64,000 bases of DNA from NCBI RefSeq assembly GCF_003807585.1, contig NZ_RMBX01000007.1, positions 186,001 through 250,000 of the forward strand, written 5' to 3'. Shown here one piece after another: positions 42,990-50,520 of the stretch; within the stretch, counting starts at the first letter, position 1, and each line of letters begins with the position of its first letter. Position numbers and translations under genes: made by a program. The stretch is from Chitinophaga barathri. Lineage in GTDB: Bacteria > Bacteroidota > Bacteroidia > Chitinophagales > Chitinophagaceae. The notes under the pieces are model-generated. The model was given only the letters and a program-made list of their open reading frames with translations. It ran no database searches and was not told the DNA's origin.

Positions 42990-43439
42990 TTATTTGGGCA
43001 AAGACAATTTTTCATATGCAATGTTTATAATTTCCCGTTTCACTTCTTCCCTGCCGACCATTGTATCGCAGTAATCTATAGGCGGAATGTACTTCTTTTC
43101 GGGAGAGCCTATTTTGATCCATTTGTTAAAAAAAGGCGGATCGTTAAAATGATCATAACCGAATCCGTATAAATCAATGATAGAAATAATAGAATCACTC
43201 ATTGCCTGCCTAAACCGGTCATTGCTTTTTTTCATGTGCAGATAACGAGGGGTAATACTCATTAATCTGGCAATGGTTGGATAGTCTAGTCCTGCCGCCG
43301 TTTTGAATTGCTTTAATTGTTCTTTGGTAACACCTTTTCTGATGACTGCTATCTTTTGAAGGAAATTCAATCTTTGAAATCTCAGAATTGCCTCCACTGT
43401 ATTAAAAGAATAGTCTTTTTCTTCCTTGTATTGTTGCAT
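42990..43439 (-). CDS. Antitoxin-like protein with ParS/MbcA-type (DUF2384) domain
   Basis: Protein of 149 residues. An N-terminal Xre-like part (KEQLKQFKTAAGLDYPTIAR, LMSITPRYLHMKK) precedes a ParS/MbcA C-terminal toxin-binding domain (SDSIISIIDLYGFGYDHFND, PPFFNKWIKIGSPEKKYIPP, IDYCDTMVGREEVKREI). Such antitoxins normally pair with a RES toxin in the same operon. The two genes upstream (43461-43703 and 43684-43950) do not resemble RES, so it is either an orphan regulator or has a new partner. It is the last gene of a three-gene minus-strand unit. Confidence 0.6.
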   Translation of the reverse strand: MQQYKEEKDYSFNTVEAILRFQRLNFLQKIAVIRKGVTKEQLKQFKTAAGLDYPTIARLMSITPRYLHMKKSNDRFRQAMSDSIISIIDLYGFGYDHFNDPPFFNKWIKIGSPEKKYIPPIDYCDTMVGREEVKREIINIAYEKLSLPK

Positions 43440-43460
43440 GGTATTGAATTTAGCGTTGCC

Positions 43461-43703
43461 CTATGCCGATTCAGGTAATGCGGGCTTTAGAATAAAAATG
43501 ACGTTGTTAAATACCGTTGCCGGTACGGTGGTATCGGTGTGCAGCAATGGCGTTAATCCGCCTTTGTAGGGGATTTCAATGGTTTTTAAATGGAGGGTGA
43601 TAAAAACGCCTGTAATGGCTGAATTTGCCCCGGTTAAACGGCTTATACATTGCTGGATGATTTGTTCAAGGTTCTCCTGATCCTCAATTATTGGGTTGTT
43701 CAT
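43461..43703 (-). CDS. Hypothetical protein
   Basis: Protein of 80 residues from ATG 43703 (MNNPIIEDQENLEQIIQQCI), chosen because it overlaps the upstream gene by 20 bases; an ATG 24 bases earlier is the alternative. It contains AITGVFITLHLKTIEIPYKG, LTPLLHTDTTVPATVFNNVI and a hydrophobic end. No family recognised. It lies between the DUF2384-type antitoxin-like gene and the HTH-like gene. Confidence 0.55.
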   Translation of the reverse strand: MNNPIIEDQENLEQIIQQCISRLTGANSAITGVFITLHLKTIEIPYKGGLTPLLHTDTTVPATVFNNVIFILKPALPESA

Positions 43704-43950
43704 GCGTTTGGTTTTTGGATGTTTCATTGTCTGAATGCATGGTTAGCACCCGGTCGTATACGGCCCGGATTGCGTTGTGTTCGGCCTTACTACATGGTTT
43801 TCCGGTTTTCATCCGGCGGTAAAATGTTGCTTCGCTCCATCCCAATTGATTGCAAACCAGATCAAGGAAGATTTTAGGTAAGGCGGCTAAATTTTGGTAA
43901 GCTGCTGCAAGCGGATTACCCGGCGGGGTTGCCGTTTTTTGTTGCTGCAT
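43684..43950 (-). CDS. Hypothetical DNA-binding-like protein
   Basis: Protein of 88 residues. The middle, PKIFLDLVCNQLGWSEATFY RRMKTGKPCSKAEHNAI in two pieces, looks like a compact HTH (QLGWSEATFYRRMKTGKP). It is the first gene of the three-gene minus-strand unit, downstream of the structured RNA candidate at 44032-44100. Function unknown. Confidence 0.55.
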   Translation of the reverse strand: MQQQKTATPPGNPLAAAYQNLAALPKIFLDLVCNQLGWSEATFYRRMKTGKPCSKAEHNAIRAVYDRVLTMHSDNETSKNQTHEQPNN

Positions 43951-44031
43951 GGATTTTAGGTATTGGGCGGTATGCCACGGGTTATTAATGGCGCTTTGCG
44001 GGTAGTGGTGGAACTGGCAGAAATGAAAAAT

Positions 44032-44100
44032 GGCGTGGGTTAGTTCCTACCCGGCTGAAGGGCTACGACACCCCGGACACGAGATAAGAACGCCCACACC
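44032..44100 (-). ncRNA. Candidate structured leader RNA upstream of the 88-residue gene
   Basis: Three nested stems can be drawn. GGCGTGGG (44032-44039) pairs with CCCACACC (44093-44100) with one G-U; GTTCCTA (44043-44049) pairs with TAAGAAC (44085-44091) with one mismatch; CCGG (44051-44054) pairs with CCGG (44073-44076). The region is not coding, is GC-rich in an otherwise AT-rich gap (43951-44370), and would lie in the 5' leader of the minus-strand three-gene unit. I recall similar sequences in other Bacteroidetes elements but cannot name a family. Confidence 0.45.
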
Positions 44101-44370
44101 ATTATAGTGCAGGCGATTTACCTAGTCTCCCGTTCCGTTGAAAGGTCGTAGTTTTCAGCCGTGAGATCAAAGCAAATGCGCTTAATATTTTATGAGTTGC
44201 AAAGTTACATCAGTTTAAGAACTGTTTATCCAGCTTTGTGATGGATGTTTTTTCATGGTGCTATAATCAGTTTCAGTAAAAATACATAAAATACCAATAC
44301 TGCGTACGAATAAGTACGCAGTATTTTTGAAATTTATATGATGCTTTGCGTTAACCTAATATGTCCTATA

Positions 44371-44598
44371 ATGGTTAATGCAGAAGACAGAAAGATAATT
44401 GTAAAGTTCGGCAAGCATCTGGCAAAGCTAAGAACGGAAAAGGGGCTAAGCCAACGCGAGTTATCCCATAGATGCCGGATTGATTATAGTAAAATTGGGG
44501 CAATGGAAAGGGGGGAAGTGAATTTAACATTGGTGTCCATGGTGGAACTGGCACGAGGGTTGGAAATTTCCCCTTCCTTATTGCTGAATTGGGATTAA
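44371..44598 (+). CDS. XRE-family helix-turn-helix regulator
   Basis: Small repressor-like protein of 75 residues from ATG 44371 (MVNAEDRKIIVKFGKHLAKL); an ATG at 44338 would add 11 residues of unlikely sequence. The domain is complete: KLRTEKGLSQRELSHRCRID (helices 1-2), YSKIGAMERGEVNLTLVSMV (recognition helix) and ARGLEISPSLLL. It probably controls this end of the element. The following gene begins 12 bases after its stop. Confidence 0.85.
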   Translation: MVNAEDRKIIVKFGKHLAKLRTEKGLSQRELSHRCRIDYSKIGAMERGEVNLTLVSMVELARGLEISPSLLLNWD

Positions 44599-44609
44599 AT
44601 AATTTTAGC

Positions 44610-44960
44610 ATGAATAGCACCAAAACAAAGATTAAAGCATTAAACGAGAATGTTTTACTAGATCGGTTGCGTGGTTTGGATTATACCACTCTCAAGACTT
44701 TTGCAAGTGAATATTTAGATAAATGGAATAGAGCGAACGAGGCGTTGGAACAGGTTCGGGCCAAAAAGCCCTCTTCATATGATGGTTTTGAACTGACTGA
44801 CCAAGATATTACAGCTATGGCTGATAGGTATTTTTCGATACATTCCATGTGTTTGAAAGTCATGGGCGAACTTCAGATTAGTTTATTTGGCCGTGATCCT
44901 TTTTTACAGTTGGCAGAGATACGATGGAATGAGAAGTTTAAGGTTGCCAAAAACTCATGA
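44610..44960 (+). CDS. Hypothetical protein at the right end of the element
   Basis: Protein of 116 residues from ATG 44610 (MNSTKTKIKALNENVLLDRL); a TTG 21 bases earlier is less likely. It is helical (LKTFASEYLDKWNRANEALE, ITAMADRYFSIHSMCLKVMG) with no recognised family. It is co-transcribed with the XRE gene and is the last gene before attR. Confidence 0.6.
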   Translation: MNSTKTKIKALNENVLLDRLRGLDYTTLKTFASEYLDKWNRANEALEQVRAKKPSSYDGFELTDQDITAMADRYFSIHSMCLKVMGELQISLFGRDPFLQLAEIRWNEKFKVAKNS

Positions 44961-44989
44961 AGACACTTTTTAAGGCTTTAAAGGAGATT

Positions 44990-45011
44990 GTGACCACCAA
45001 AGTGACCACCA
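44990..45011. promoter_or_regulatory. Paired integrase arm-type sites, right end
   Basis: GTGACCACCA at 44990-44999 and again at 45002-45011, 12 bases apart, the same direct pair as at 37789-37810. It lies 55 bases inside attR. Confidence 0.6.
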
Positions 45012-45025
45012 CCGAAAATTAAAAA

Positions 45026-45058
45026 CCCGCAAACGCTTGTCTGTATTGCGTTTACGGG
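45026..45058. terminator. Hairpin next to attR
   Basis: CCCGCAAACGC (45026-45036) pairs with GCGTTTACGGG (45048-45058) with one G-T pair. An A-run precedes it, so it acts best on the minus strand, protecting the element from tRNA read-through. Confidence 0.65.
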
Positions 45059-45065
45059 TGTCTGG

Positions 45066-45080
45066 TGGTAGCCCCGCCAG
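45066..45080. repeat. attR: 15-bp direct repeat inside tRNA-Arg
   Basis: TGGTAGCCCCGCCAG, identical to 37633-37647. It is the 3' end of the tRNA gene, so the integration left the tRNA intact. Confidence 0.85.
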
Positions 45081-45140
45081 GAATCGAACCTGGATCCTCA
45101 GCTTCGGAGACTAATGTACTATCCATTGTACGACGAGGCC
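45066..45140 (-). tRNA. tRNA-Arg (anticodon CCG)
   Basis: The minus strand reads GGCCTCG for the acceptor stem, GTAC-AATGGATA-GTAC for the D arm, CTCCGAA for the anticodon loop (anticodon CCG) and CCAGG-TTCGATT-CCTGG for the T arm, then CGGGGCT-A-CCA. The acceptor pairs include a G-U at 1-72 and at 5-68. The CCA is encoded. It reads the CGG codon, and its 3' end is the target site of the neighbouring element. Confidence 0.96.
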
Positions 45141-45193
45141 AGTCTTTTGAAGGAATGCAAAACTAACGTAAATTCAGAATTTTCTAAAGAATT

Positions 45194-45778
45194 TTATAAT
45201 GTCCCGATATTGCTTTTGAAAATCCTCACCGCGATCGCTAAAAGTATCACCCCGAAGAACTTACGTACCACCATCAGCCCGGCTTTGCCCAGGATCCGCT
45301 CTATCCAGCTCAGGCTTCTCAGCACCACAAATATGATAATAAGATTCACCAGAATGCCCGCCAGGATGTTATAATCACCAAAATTGGCCTTTAGGGACAT
45401 AATAGTGGTGAGCGTACCGGAGCCGGCAATCAGCGGGAAGGCGATAGGCACCAGGCTCCCGGTTTTGGTGTCTTCGCTTTTGAAGAACTCAATGCCCAGG
45501 ATCATTTCCAGCCCGATAATAAAAATCACGATGGAGCCCGCCACCGCAAAGCTCTGAAGGTCTACGCTCATCAGTTTCAGGAACGCTTCCCCCACCAGCA
45601 GGAACACCACCATCAGCACGCCCGAAGCCAGCGTGGCCTTCGCGGCATTGATCTCCCCGATCTTCTCTTTTAAAGACAGGAGAATGGGGATGGACCCCAG
45701 GATATCTATCACTGCAAACAAAGTAAAGCCTACGGTAATGATCTGGTCGATGCTGAACATATGATGGAATTTTTGCAA
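45194..45778 (-). CDS. MarC family membrane protein
   Basis: Integral membrane protein of 194 residues with six predicted helices. The N-terminus IITVGFTLFAVIDILGSIPI and the motif FPLIAGSGTLTTIMSLKANF are MarC/UPF0056 signatures; SWIERILGKAGLMVVRKFFG is in the C-terminal part. Family members were once linked to multiple antibiotic resistance, but this has not held up, and the function is unknown (a small-molecule transporter has been suggested). It lies just beyond the tRNA gene and is not part of the island. Confidence 0.93.
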   Translation of the reverse strand: MQKFHHMFSIDQIITVGFTLFAVIDILGSIPILLSLKEKIGEINAAKATLASGVLMVVFLLVGEAFLKLMSVDLQSFAVAGSIVIFIIGLEMILGIEFFKSEDTKTGSLVPIAFPLIAGSGTLTTIMSLKANFGDYNILAGILVNLIIIFVVLRSLSWIERILGKAGLMVVRKFFGVILLAIAVRIFKSNIGTL

Positions 45779-45877
45779 AAGTAGGGTATTCTTTCGCCTG
45801 ATTATGAGCTAAAATATCTAATTTGGCCCGGATTTCAACGGAAGCCCCATTTAAAGGAAATTAATAAATACCCGGCT

Positions 45878-46462
45878 ATGCAAGAAGATATTATTATACA
45901 GATCAGCAACAAGATCAAAGAAAAGCGTAAAGCCAAAGGGATTACCGTGCAGGAACTGGCCAATAAGGCAGATGTGAGCAAAGGCCTCATTTCCCAGATC
46001 GAAAATAACCGTACCGTACCCTCGCTGCTGGTACTGGTAAACATTATCCGCGCGCTGAACCTGGATATGAATGAATTCTTCAACGACATCAACCAGCATA
46101 AGCAAGCCGCCAAAGTAGTCATCAAAAAGAAAGACGAATACCAGGCTTTTGAAAAGGAAAATGCCAAAGGATTTCTCTATAAAAGGGTGCTCACACGCAA
46201 CATCAAAGGCGGCCCCACGGACATTGTGCTGCTGGAACTGAAAGCCGGCGCCAAACGCGCCCAGATCGTCAAAACCGACGCCTATGAATACAAATACGTG
46301 ATCAAAGGCACCGTGGAATACCTCATCAATAACGAAAAATACATCCTCGAATCCGGGGATTCCATCTTCTTCGACGGCCGCCTCGGCCATAAACCCTCCA
46401 ATATCGGGGAAGATGACGCCCTGCTGCTGGTCGTTTATTTCTTCCAGGACGGCGAAAAGTAA
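45878..46462 (+). CDS. XRE-family regulator with C-terminal cupin domain
   Basis: Transcription factor of 194 residues. Residues about 5-62 form the HTH (IKEKRKAKGITVQELANKAD, VSKGLISQIENNRTVPSLLV). Residues about 110-190 form a cupin barrel (LELKAGAKRAQIVKTDAYEY, KYVIKGTVEYLINNEKYIL, SGDSIFFDGRLGHKPSN). Such proteins sense a small ligand in the cupin pocket. It is 115 bases upstream of phnA on the same strand, so it is likely the regulator of the aminoethylphosphonate genes. Confidence 0.9.
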   Translation: MQEDIIIQISNKIKEKRKAKGITVQELANKADVSKGLISQIENNRTVPSLLVLVNIIRALNLDMNEFFNDINQHKQAAKVVIKKKDEYQAFEKENAKGFLYKRVLTRNIKGGPTDIVLLELKAGAKRAQIVKTDAYEYKYVIKGTVEYLINNEKYILESGDSIFFDGRLGHKPSNIGEDDALLLVVYFFQDGEK

Positions 46463-46577
46463 ACCCACCCTCGTTTTTCAGGCTTTTTAACCCCGATTCA
46501 TAAAAAATTAACAGCGGACTTGTGTAAAAATGTTTAATTTTACTACTCAATTTATTAGCATTTATAAACACATTCCG

Positions 46578-47822
46578 ATGTCGATATCTATCAATTCCTT
46601 CACAGTCAATGGCAAGACCTATACGCCGCCGGCCCGGCCCATAGTTGTTATCTGCCTGGACGGCTCTGCCGATGAATACCTGGATACCACCATGGCTCAC
46701 GACCGTATGCCGAACCTTAAAAAGATGGTACTGGCCGGTTACCGCGGTATGGTAAGGGGCGCGTTGCCCTCCTTCACCAATGTGAACAATTCTTCTATTG
46801 TAACAGGCGTGACCCCGGCGGTACACGGTATTTGCGGGAACTTCTTTTATGATACGAACCGCAAAGAGGAAGTGATGATGAACTCAGCCGAATACCTGCG
46901 CGCTGAAACCATCCTGGCAGCCGCGGCCAATGCAGGTCGTAAAGTGGCGGTGGTTACTGCCAAAGAAAAACTGAGGGACATCCTGAGCCACAAAATGACC
47001 GGTATTGCCTTTTCCGCTGAAAAAGCAAACCAGGCGCAGGAAGCTACTCACGGGATCGGGAATGTGGAGACGGTTCTTGATTTAAAAACGCCCGCCATTT
47101 ACAGCGCGGATGCCAGCCTGTTCGTACTCCGCGCGGGCGTGGCGCTGATCGAAAAAGGCCTGGGCGATTTCCTCTATCTCTCCCTCACGGATTATATGCA
47201 GCACACATTTGCTCCCGAAGATGAGCCTTCACTGGCCTTCTACGAAGCAATAGATCATGAGCTGGGCCGCCTGCTGGCCCTGGGCGCGGTGATTGGCGCT
47301 ACGGCGGATCATGGCATGAACGCCAAACAAAAAGCAGACGGTTCGCCGAATGTATTATATATCGAAACCATGCTCACGGAGCAATTCGGCAACGGTTTCA
47401 GGGTGATATGCCCGATTACGGACCCGTATGTGAAACACCACGGCGCACTGGGCTCTTATGTAGCCGTACACGTTCCGGAAAATGTGGACGAAACGGCCGT
47501 GAGCGACTGGCTGCAACAGCAGCCCGGCATCACCGAAGTGCATAACAAGGCCATGGCCGTACGTTTGCTGGAGCAGCCGGAAGACCGCATCGCAGACCTC
47601 GTGGTGCTCAGCGCCCGTGACGTAGTAGTGGGCAGAACGCCCGCGCATCACGACCTCAGCGCACTGGACTCAGGCCTCCGCTCACATGGCGGCAGGTACG
47701 AGGAAATGGTGCCCCTGCTGATCTCGCACCCGCTGAAAGCTGCCTACAAAAGTAAAGCCGCCGGCGATCCCCGCAACTTCGACGTTTTTGATTTCACCGT
47801 GAACGGTACATCCCATAATTAA
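46578..47822 (+). CDS. phnA: Phosphonoacetate hydrolase
   Basis: Cleaves the C-P bond of phosphonoacetate to acetate and phosphate, the last step of oxidative 2-aminoethylphosphonate (AEP) degradation. Alkaline-phosphatase superfamily, 414 residues from ATG 46578. The metal-binding IVVICLDGSADEYLDTTMAH, the nucleophile Thr in LPSFTNVNNSSIVTGVTP and GATADHGMNAKQKADGSPNV are recognisable, as is HDLSALDSGLRSHGGRYEEM. An ATG 48 bases upstream gives an unlikely extension. Nine bases separate it from phnY. Confidence 0.93.
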   Translation: MSISINSFTVNGKTYTPPARPIVVICLDGSADEYLDTTMAHDRMPNLKKMVLAGYRGMVRGALPSFTNVNNSSIVTGVTPAVHGICGNFFYDTNRKEEVMMNSAEYLRAETILAAAANAGRKVAVVTAKEKLRDILSHKMTGIAFSAEKANQAQEATHGIGNVETVLDLKTPAIYSADASLFVLRAGVALIEKGLGDFLYLSLTDYMQHTFAPEDEPSLAFYEAIDHELGRLLALGAVIGATADHGMNAKQKADGSPNVLYIETMLTEQFGNGFRVICPITDPYVKHHGALGSYVAVHVPENVDETAVSDWLQQQPGITEVHNKAMAVRLLEQPEDRIADLVVLSARDVVVGRTPAHHDLSALDSGLRSHGGRYEEMVPLLISHPLKAAYKSKAAGDPRNFDVFDFTVNGTSHN

Positions 47823-47831
47823 TTCCGAACT

Positions 47832-49274
47832 ATGTTAGACACATTCGTTCCCGGAAAAGTGAAAGCACTCACCGGTTATATCGCAGGCAAACCCCTCGCT
47901 TCCGCGTCGCTGCTGGAAGTGCGCAGCCCGTACGACGGCCGTGTAGCCGGCACAGTGACCCTGGCCAGCCGCAAGGATACCGAAGCCGCTATCGAAGCGG
48001 GTTTGAAAGGTGGGGTGAAACTCACCCGTTACGAACGGTTTGCCATCCTGGATAAAACCCGGCAGCTGCTGGAAGAAAGAAAAGAAGAGTTCGCTGAACT
48101 GATCACTTCCGAATCCGGCCTGTGCATCCGCGAAACCCGCTACGAAGTGGGCCGCGCGCGCGACGTGCTGCATTTTGCGGCGCTGGAAGCCTTGAAAGAT
48201 GATGGACAGATATTCTCCTGTGATATTTCCCCACAGGGTAAAGCACGAAAGATATTCACCGTCCGTGAACCATTGAGCCTGGCGGTAGCTATCACACCGT
48301 TCAACCATCCGCTGAACCAGGTGGCGCACAAGATCGCCCCGGCCATTGCTACGGGTACCCCGGTAATATTAAAACCCTCGGAAAAAACACCGCTGACCGC
48401 CATCAGGCTGGCAGAGCTGTTGTACGAAGCCGGTTTGCCGCATTACATGCTGAGTGTGTTATTGGGCCCGACCGCCGAAGTGGCGGAAGTGCTGGTAACC
48501 GATCCAAGGGTGGAGCTGGTGTCTTTCACCGGCAGCGTGGCGGTGGGCAAACACATCGCTAAAAATGCGGGATATAAAAAAGTGATCCTGGAGCTGGGTG
48601 GCAACGATCCGCTGATCGTGCTGGAAGATGCAGATATGGAACTGGCCGTTACGCTTGCTGCTGAAGGTGCTTACCGAAATTCCGGACAAAGATGCACGGC
48701 GGTAAAACGTATACTGGTACAGGAATCCATCCATGATGAATTTGTAGCGAAACTGGTTGAAAAAACAAAAGAATATGTGACCGGTGATCCGGCTTCGCCT
48801 GAAACGCGTGTAGGTACCGTGATTGACGAGCCCGCCGCTATCTATCTCGAAGATGTGGTGAAAAAGTCGGTGGCGCAGGGCGCAAAAGTATTGATCGGTG
48901 GTAAAAGGAATGGCGCACAGCTGGAGCCAACCGTCATCGTAAATGTACCCCGTGATGCGCAGATGGTCGTGCAGGAATCATTCGGCCCGCTGGCGCCCGT
49001 GATGAAAGTACGTGACCTGGACGATGCGATAGCATTGGCTAACAGCACGGCCTTCGGACTTTCTTCCGGCATCGTGACGAACGATATGCAAAAGGCTATC
49101 AAAGCGGTGAAGGAGCTGCGTATGGGTACGGTGAACATTAATGAAGTGCCGGGTTACCGTATAGAAAGTTCTCCTTTCGGCGGTATTAAAGATTCCGGTT
49201 TAGGTATTAAAGAAGGGGTGATCGAGGCGATGAAATGTTTTACTTATGTAAAAACGTTCTCCCTGCCCTGGTAA
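47832..49274 (+). CDS. phnY: Phosphonoacetaldehyde dehydrogenase
   Basis: NAD+-dependent aldehyde dehydrogenase that oxidises phosphonoacetaldehyde to phosphonoacetate. Length 480 residues. Cofactor-binding ITPFNHPLNQVAHKIAPAIA and VSFTGSVAVGK, the general base Glu in VILELGGNDPLIVL, and the catalytic Cys in RNSGQRCTAVKRIL are all present; the C-terminal FGGIKDSGLGIKEGV completes the fold. Substrate assignment rests on the phnA and phnW neighbours. Confidence 0.9.
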   Translation: MLDTFVPGKVKALTGYIAGKPLASASLLEVRSPYDGRVAGTVTLASRKDTEAAIEAGLKGGVKLTRYERFAILDKTRQLLEERKEEFAELITSESGLCIRETRYEVGRARDVLHFAALEALKDDGQIFSCDISPQGKARKIFTVREPLSLAVAITPFNHPLNQVAHKIAPAIATGTPVILKPSEKTPLTAIRLAELLYEAGLPHYMLSVLLGPTAEVAEVLVTDPRVELVSFTGSVAVGKHIAKNAGYKKVILELGGNDPLIVLEDADMELAVTLAAEGAYRNSGQRCTAVKRILVQESIHDEFVAKLVEKTKEYVTGDPASPETRVGTVIDEPAAIYLEDVVKKSVAQGAKVLIGGKRNGAQLEPTVIVNVPRDAQMVVQESFGPLAPVMKVRDLDDAIALANSTAFGLSSGIVTNDMQKAIKAVKELRMGTVNINEVPGYRIESSPFGGIKDSGLGIKEGVIEAMKCFTYVKTFSLPW

Positions 49275-49315
49275 TATTTGTAACTGTTAGTGTTACTTTT
49301 TTTTGTGTGTATGCA

Positions 49316-49343
49316 TGCGCTCCTACGGGAGCGCATTTTTTTT
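49316..49343 (+). terminator. Intrinsic terminator of the phnA-phnY operon
   Basis: TGCGCTCC (49316-49323) pairs with GGAGCGCA (49328-49335) with a TACG tetraloop, followed by a run of eight T. Strong rho-independent terminator, 41 bases after phnY. Confidence 0.9.
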
Positions 49344-49360
49344 GTACCTGATACCCGGGC

Positions 49361-49390
49361 AAAAAAAACGGGACGCAAATGCGCCCCGTT
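49361..49390 (-). terminator. Intrinsic terminator of the phnW operon
   Basis: On the minus strand AACGGGGCGCA pairs with TGCGTCCCGTT around a short loop, followed by eight T. It ends the convergent phnW-DUF5690 transcript 21 bases after the phnW stop. Confidence 0.9.
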
Positions 49391-49410
49391 GGATTATTCA
49401 GATAGTCAGG

Positions 49411-50520
49411 CTATGGGTGTACAGTGATTTGCATTTCCTCCATGATCTCGCCGATGGCCCGCACCAGCGCCTGCACATCTTCCGGGAATATCTGCCCGAT
49501 ATTACCGATGCGGAACGCATTGGTTTTACTGAGCTTGCCGGGGTAGATCACAAAGTTGCGCTCGCTGAGGCGGCGGTAAAATTCTTCGAACTGGAAACCG
49601 GGATGGTCCGGGTAGAGGAAGGAGGTAATGATATGCCCCTGGATCTCGGGGCGAAGGTATTGCGAAAAACCCAGCGCGTCCAAGCCGCTGTCCAGCACGG
49701 ATTTGTTCTGCCGGTAACGGGCTTCTCTTGCGGGAATACCGCCTTCTTCCCGAAGCTCCATCAGCGCCTGCCTGAAAGCCATCATGCTGAGGGTGGGCGG
49801 CGTAAAACGGAACTGTCCGCTGGTTTCCAGTCCCAGCCATTGCTCGTACAGGTCCAGGCTGAGGCTGCGGGCGCGGCCTTTCGCGGTTTGCAGTGCATCC
49901 TTTTGCGCGATCACAAAGGCAAAACCCGGGATACCTTCAATGCATTTGTTGGAAGAAGAAACAAGGAATTGTATGTGTGCGGATTTGATATCTATTTCCA
50001 CTCCGCCAAAGCTGCTCATCGCATCCACGATAAACGTTTTGCCGGCGGCGGCGCATATTCCGCCTATTTTTTGAATGGGATTAAACAGGCCCGTGGTGGT
50101 TTCGCTGTGAATACAGGCTACGTGTGTGATATGCGGATGTTGCGACAGGAATTGTTGTACGGTTTCCGGGTCCGTGATCTCATCTTCTTCAAAGCGGATC
50201 ACCGTATGCGGCAGGCGATGGATTACCGCCATCTTTACGATACGCTCCCCGTATGCGCCATTGCTGAGTATCAGCAGGTGGTCGTTTTCGCCGATAATGC
50301 TGCTGATCACACTCTCCACGCCAAAAGTGCCGGAGCCCTGGACGATCACGGTTTCATATCCTTCTGCTTTGCTTACATGCCCCAGCGTCAGCAGTTCATC
50401 TCGGATGAAACGGATGGTCTGGATAAATGTTTCGTCCCGTGAGCCCATATCTTCAAGGGCGGCCTCTTTCACCGTGCGGGACGTGGAAAGCGGCCCTGGT
50501 GTGAATAACAATTTCTTCAT
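49411..50520 (-). CDS. phnW: 2-aminoethylphosphonate:pyruvate aminotransferase
   Basis: Transfers the amino group of AEP to pyruvate to give phosphonoacetaldehyde and alanine. PLP fold-type I, 369 residues from ATG 50520 (MKKLLFTPGPLSTSRTVKEA), the usual length and start. VIVQGSGTFGVESVISSII binds the cofactor, FIVDAMSSFGGVEID contacts the ring, and the Schiff-base Lys is in FLVSSSNKCIEGIPGFAFVI. Its start overlaps the stop of the DUF5690 transporter gene by 4 bases. The 42 codons upstream of 50520 in the same frame lie inside that gene and are not part of it. Confidence 0.95.
   Translation of the reverse strand: MKKLLFTPGPLSTSRTVKEAALEDMGSRDETFIQTIRFIRDELLTLGHVSKAEGYETVIVQGSGTFGVESVISSIIGENDHLLILSNGAYGERIVKMAVIHRLPHTVIRFEEDEITDPETVQQFLSQHPHITHVACIHSETTTGLFNPIQKIGGICAAAGKTFIVDAMSSFGGVEIDIKSAHIQFLVSSSNKCIEGIPGFAFVIAQKDALQTAKGRARSLSLDLYEQWLGLETSGQFRFTPPTLSMMAFRQALMELREEGGIPAREARYRQNKSVLDSGLDALGFSQYLRPEIQGHIITSFLYPDHPGFQFEEFYRRLSERNFVIYPGKLSKTNAFRIGNIGQIFPEDVQALVRAIGEIMEEMQITVHP

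Noticed and set aside
49303..50442. 379-codon plus-strand open frame
   Set aside because: It spans two terminators and lies opposite phnW; no motif or ribosome binding site.
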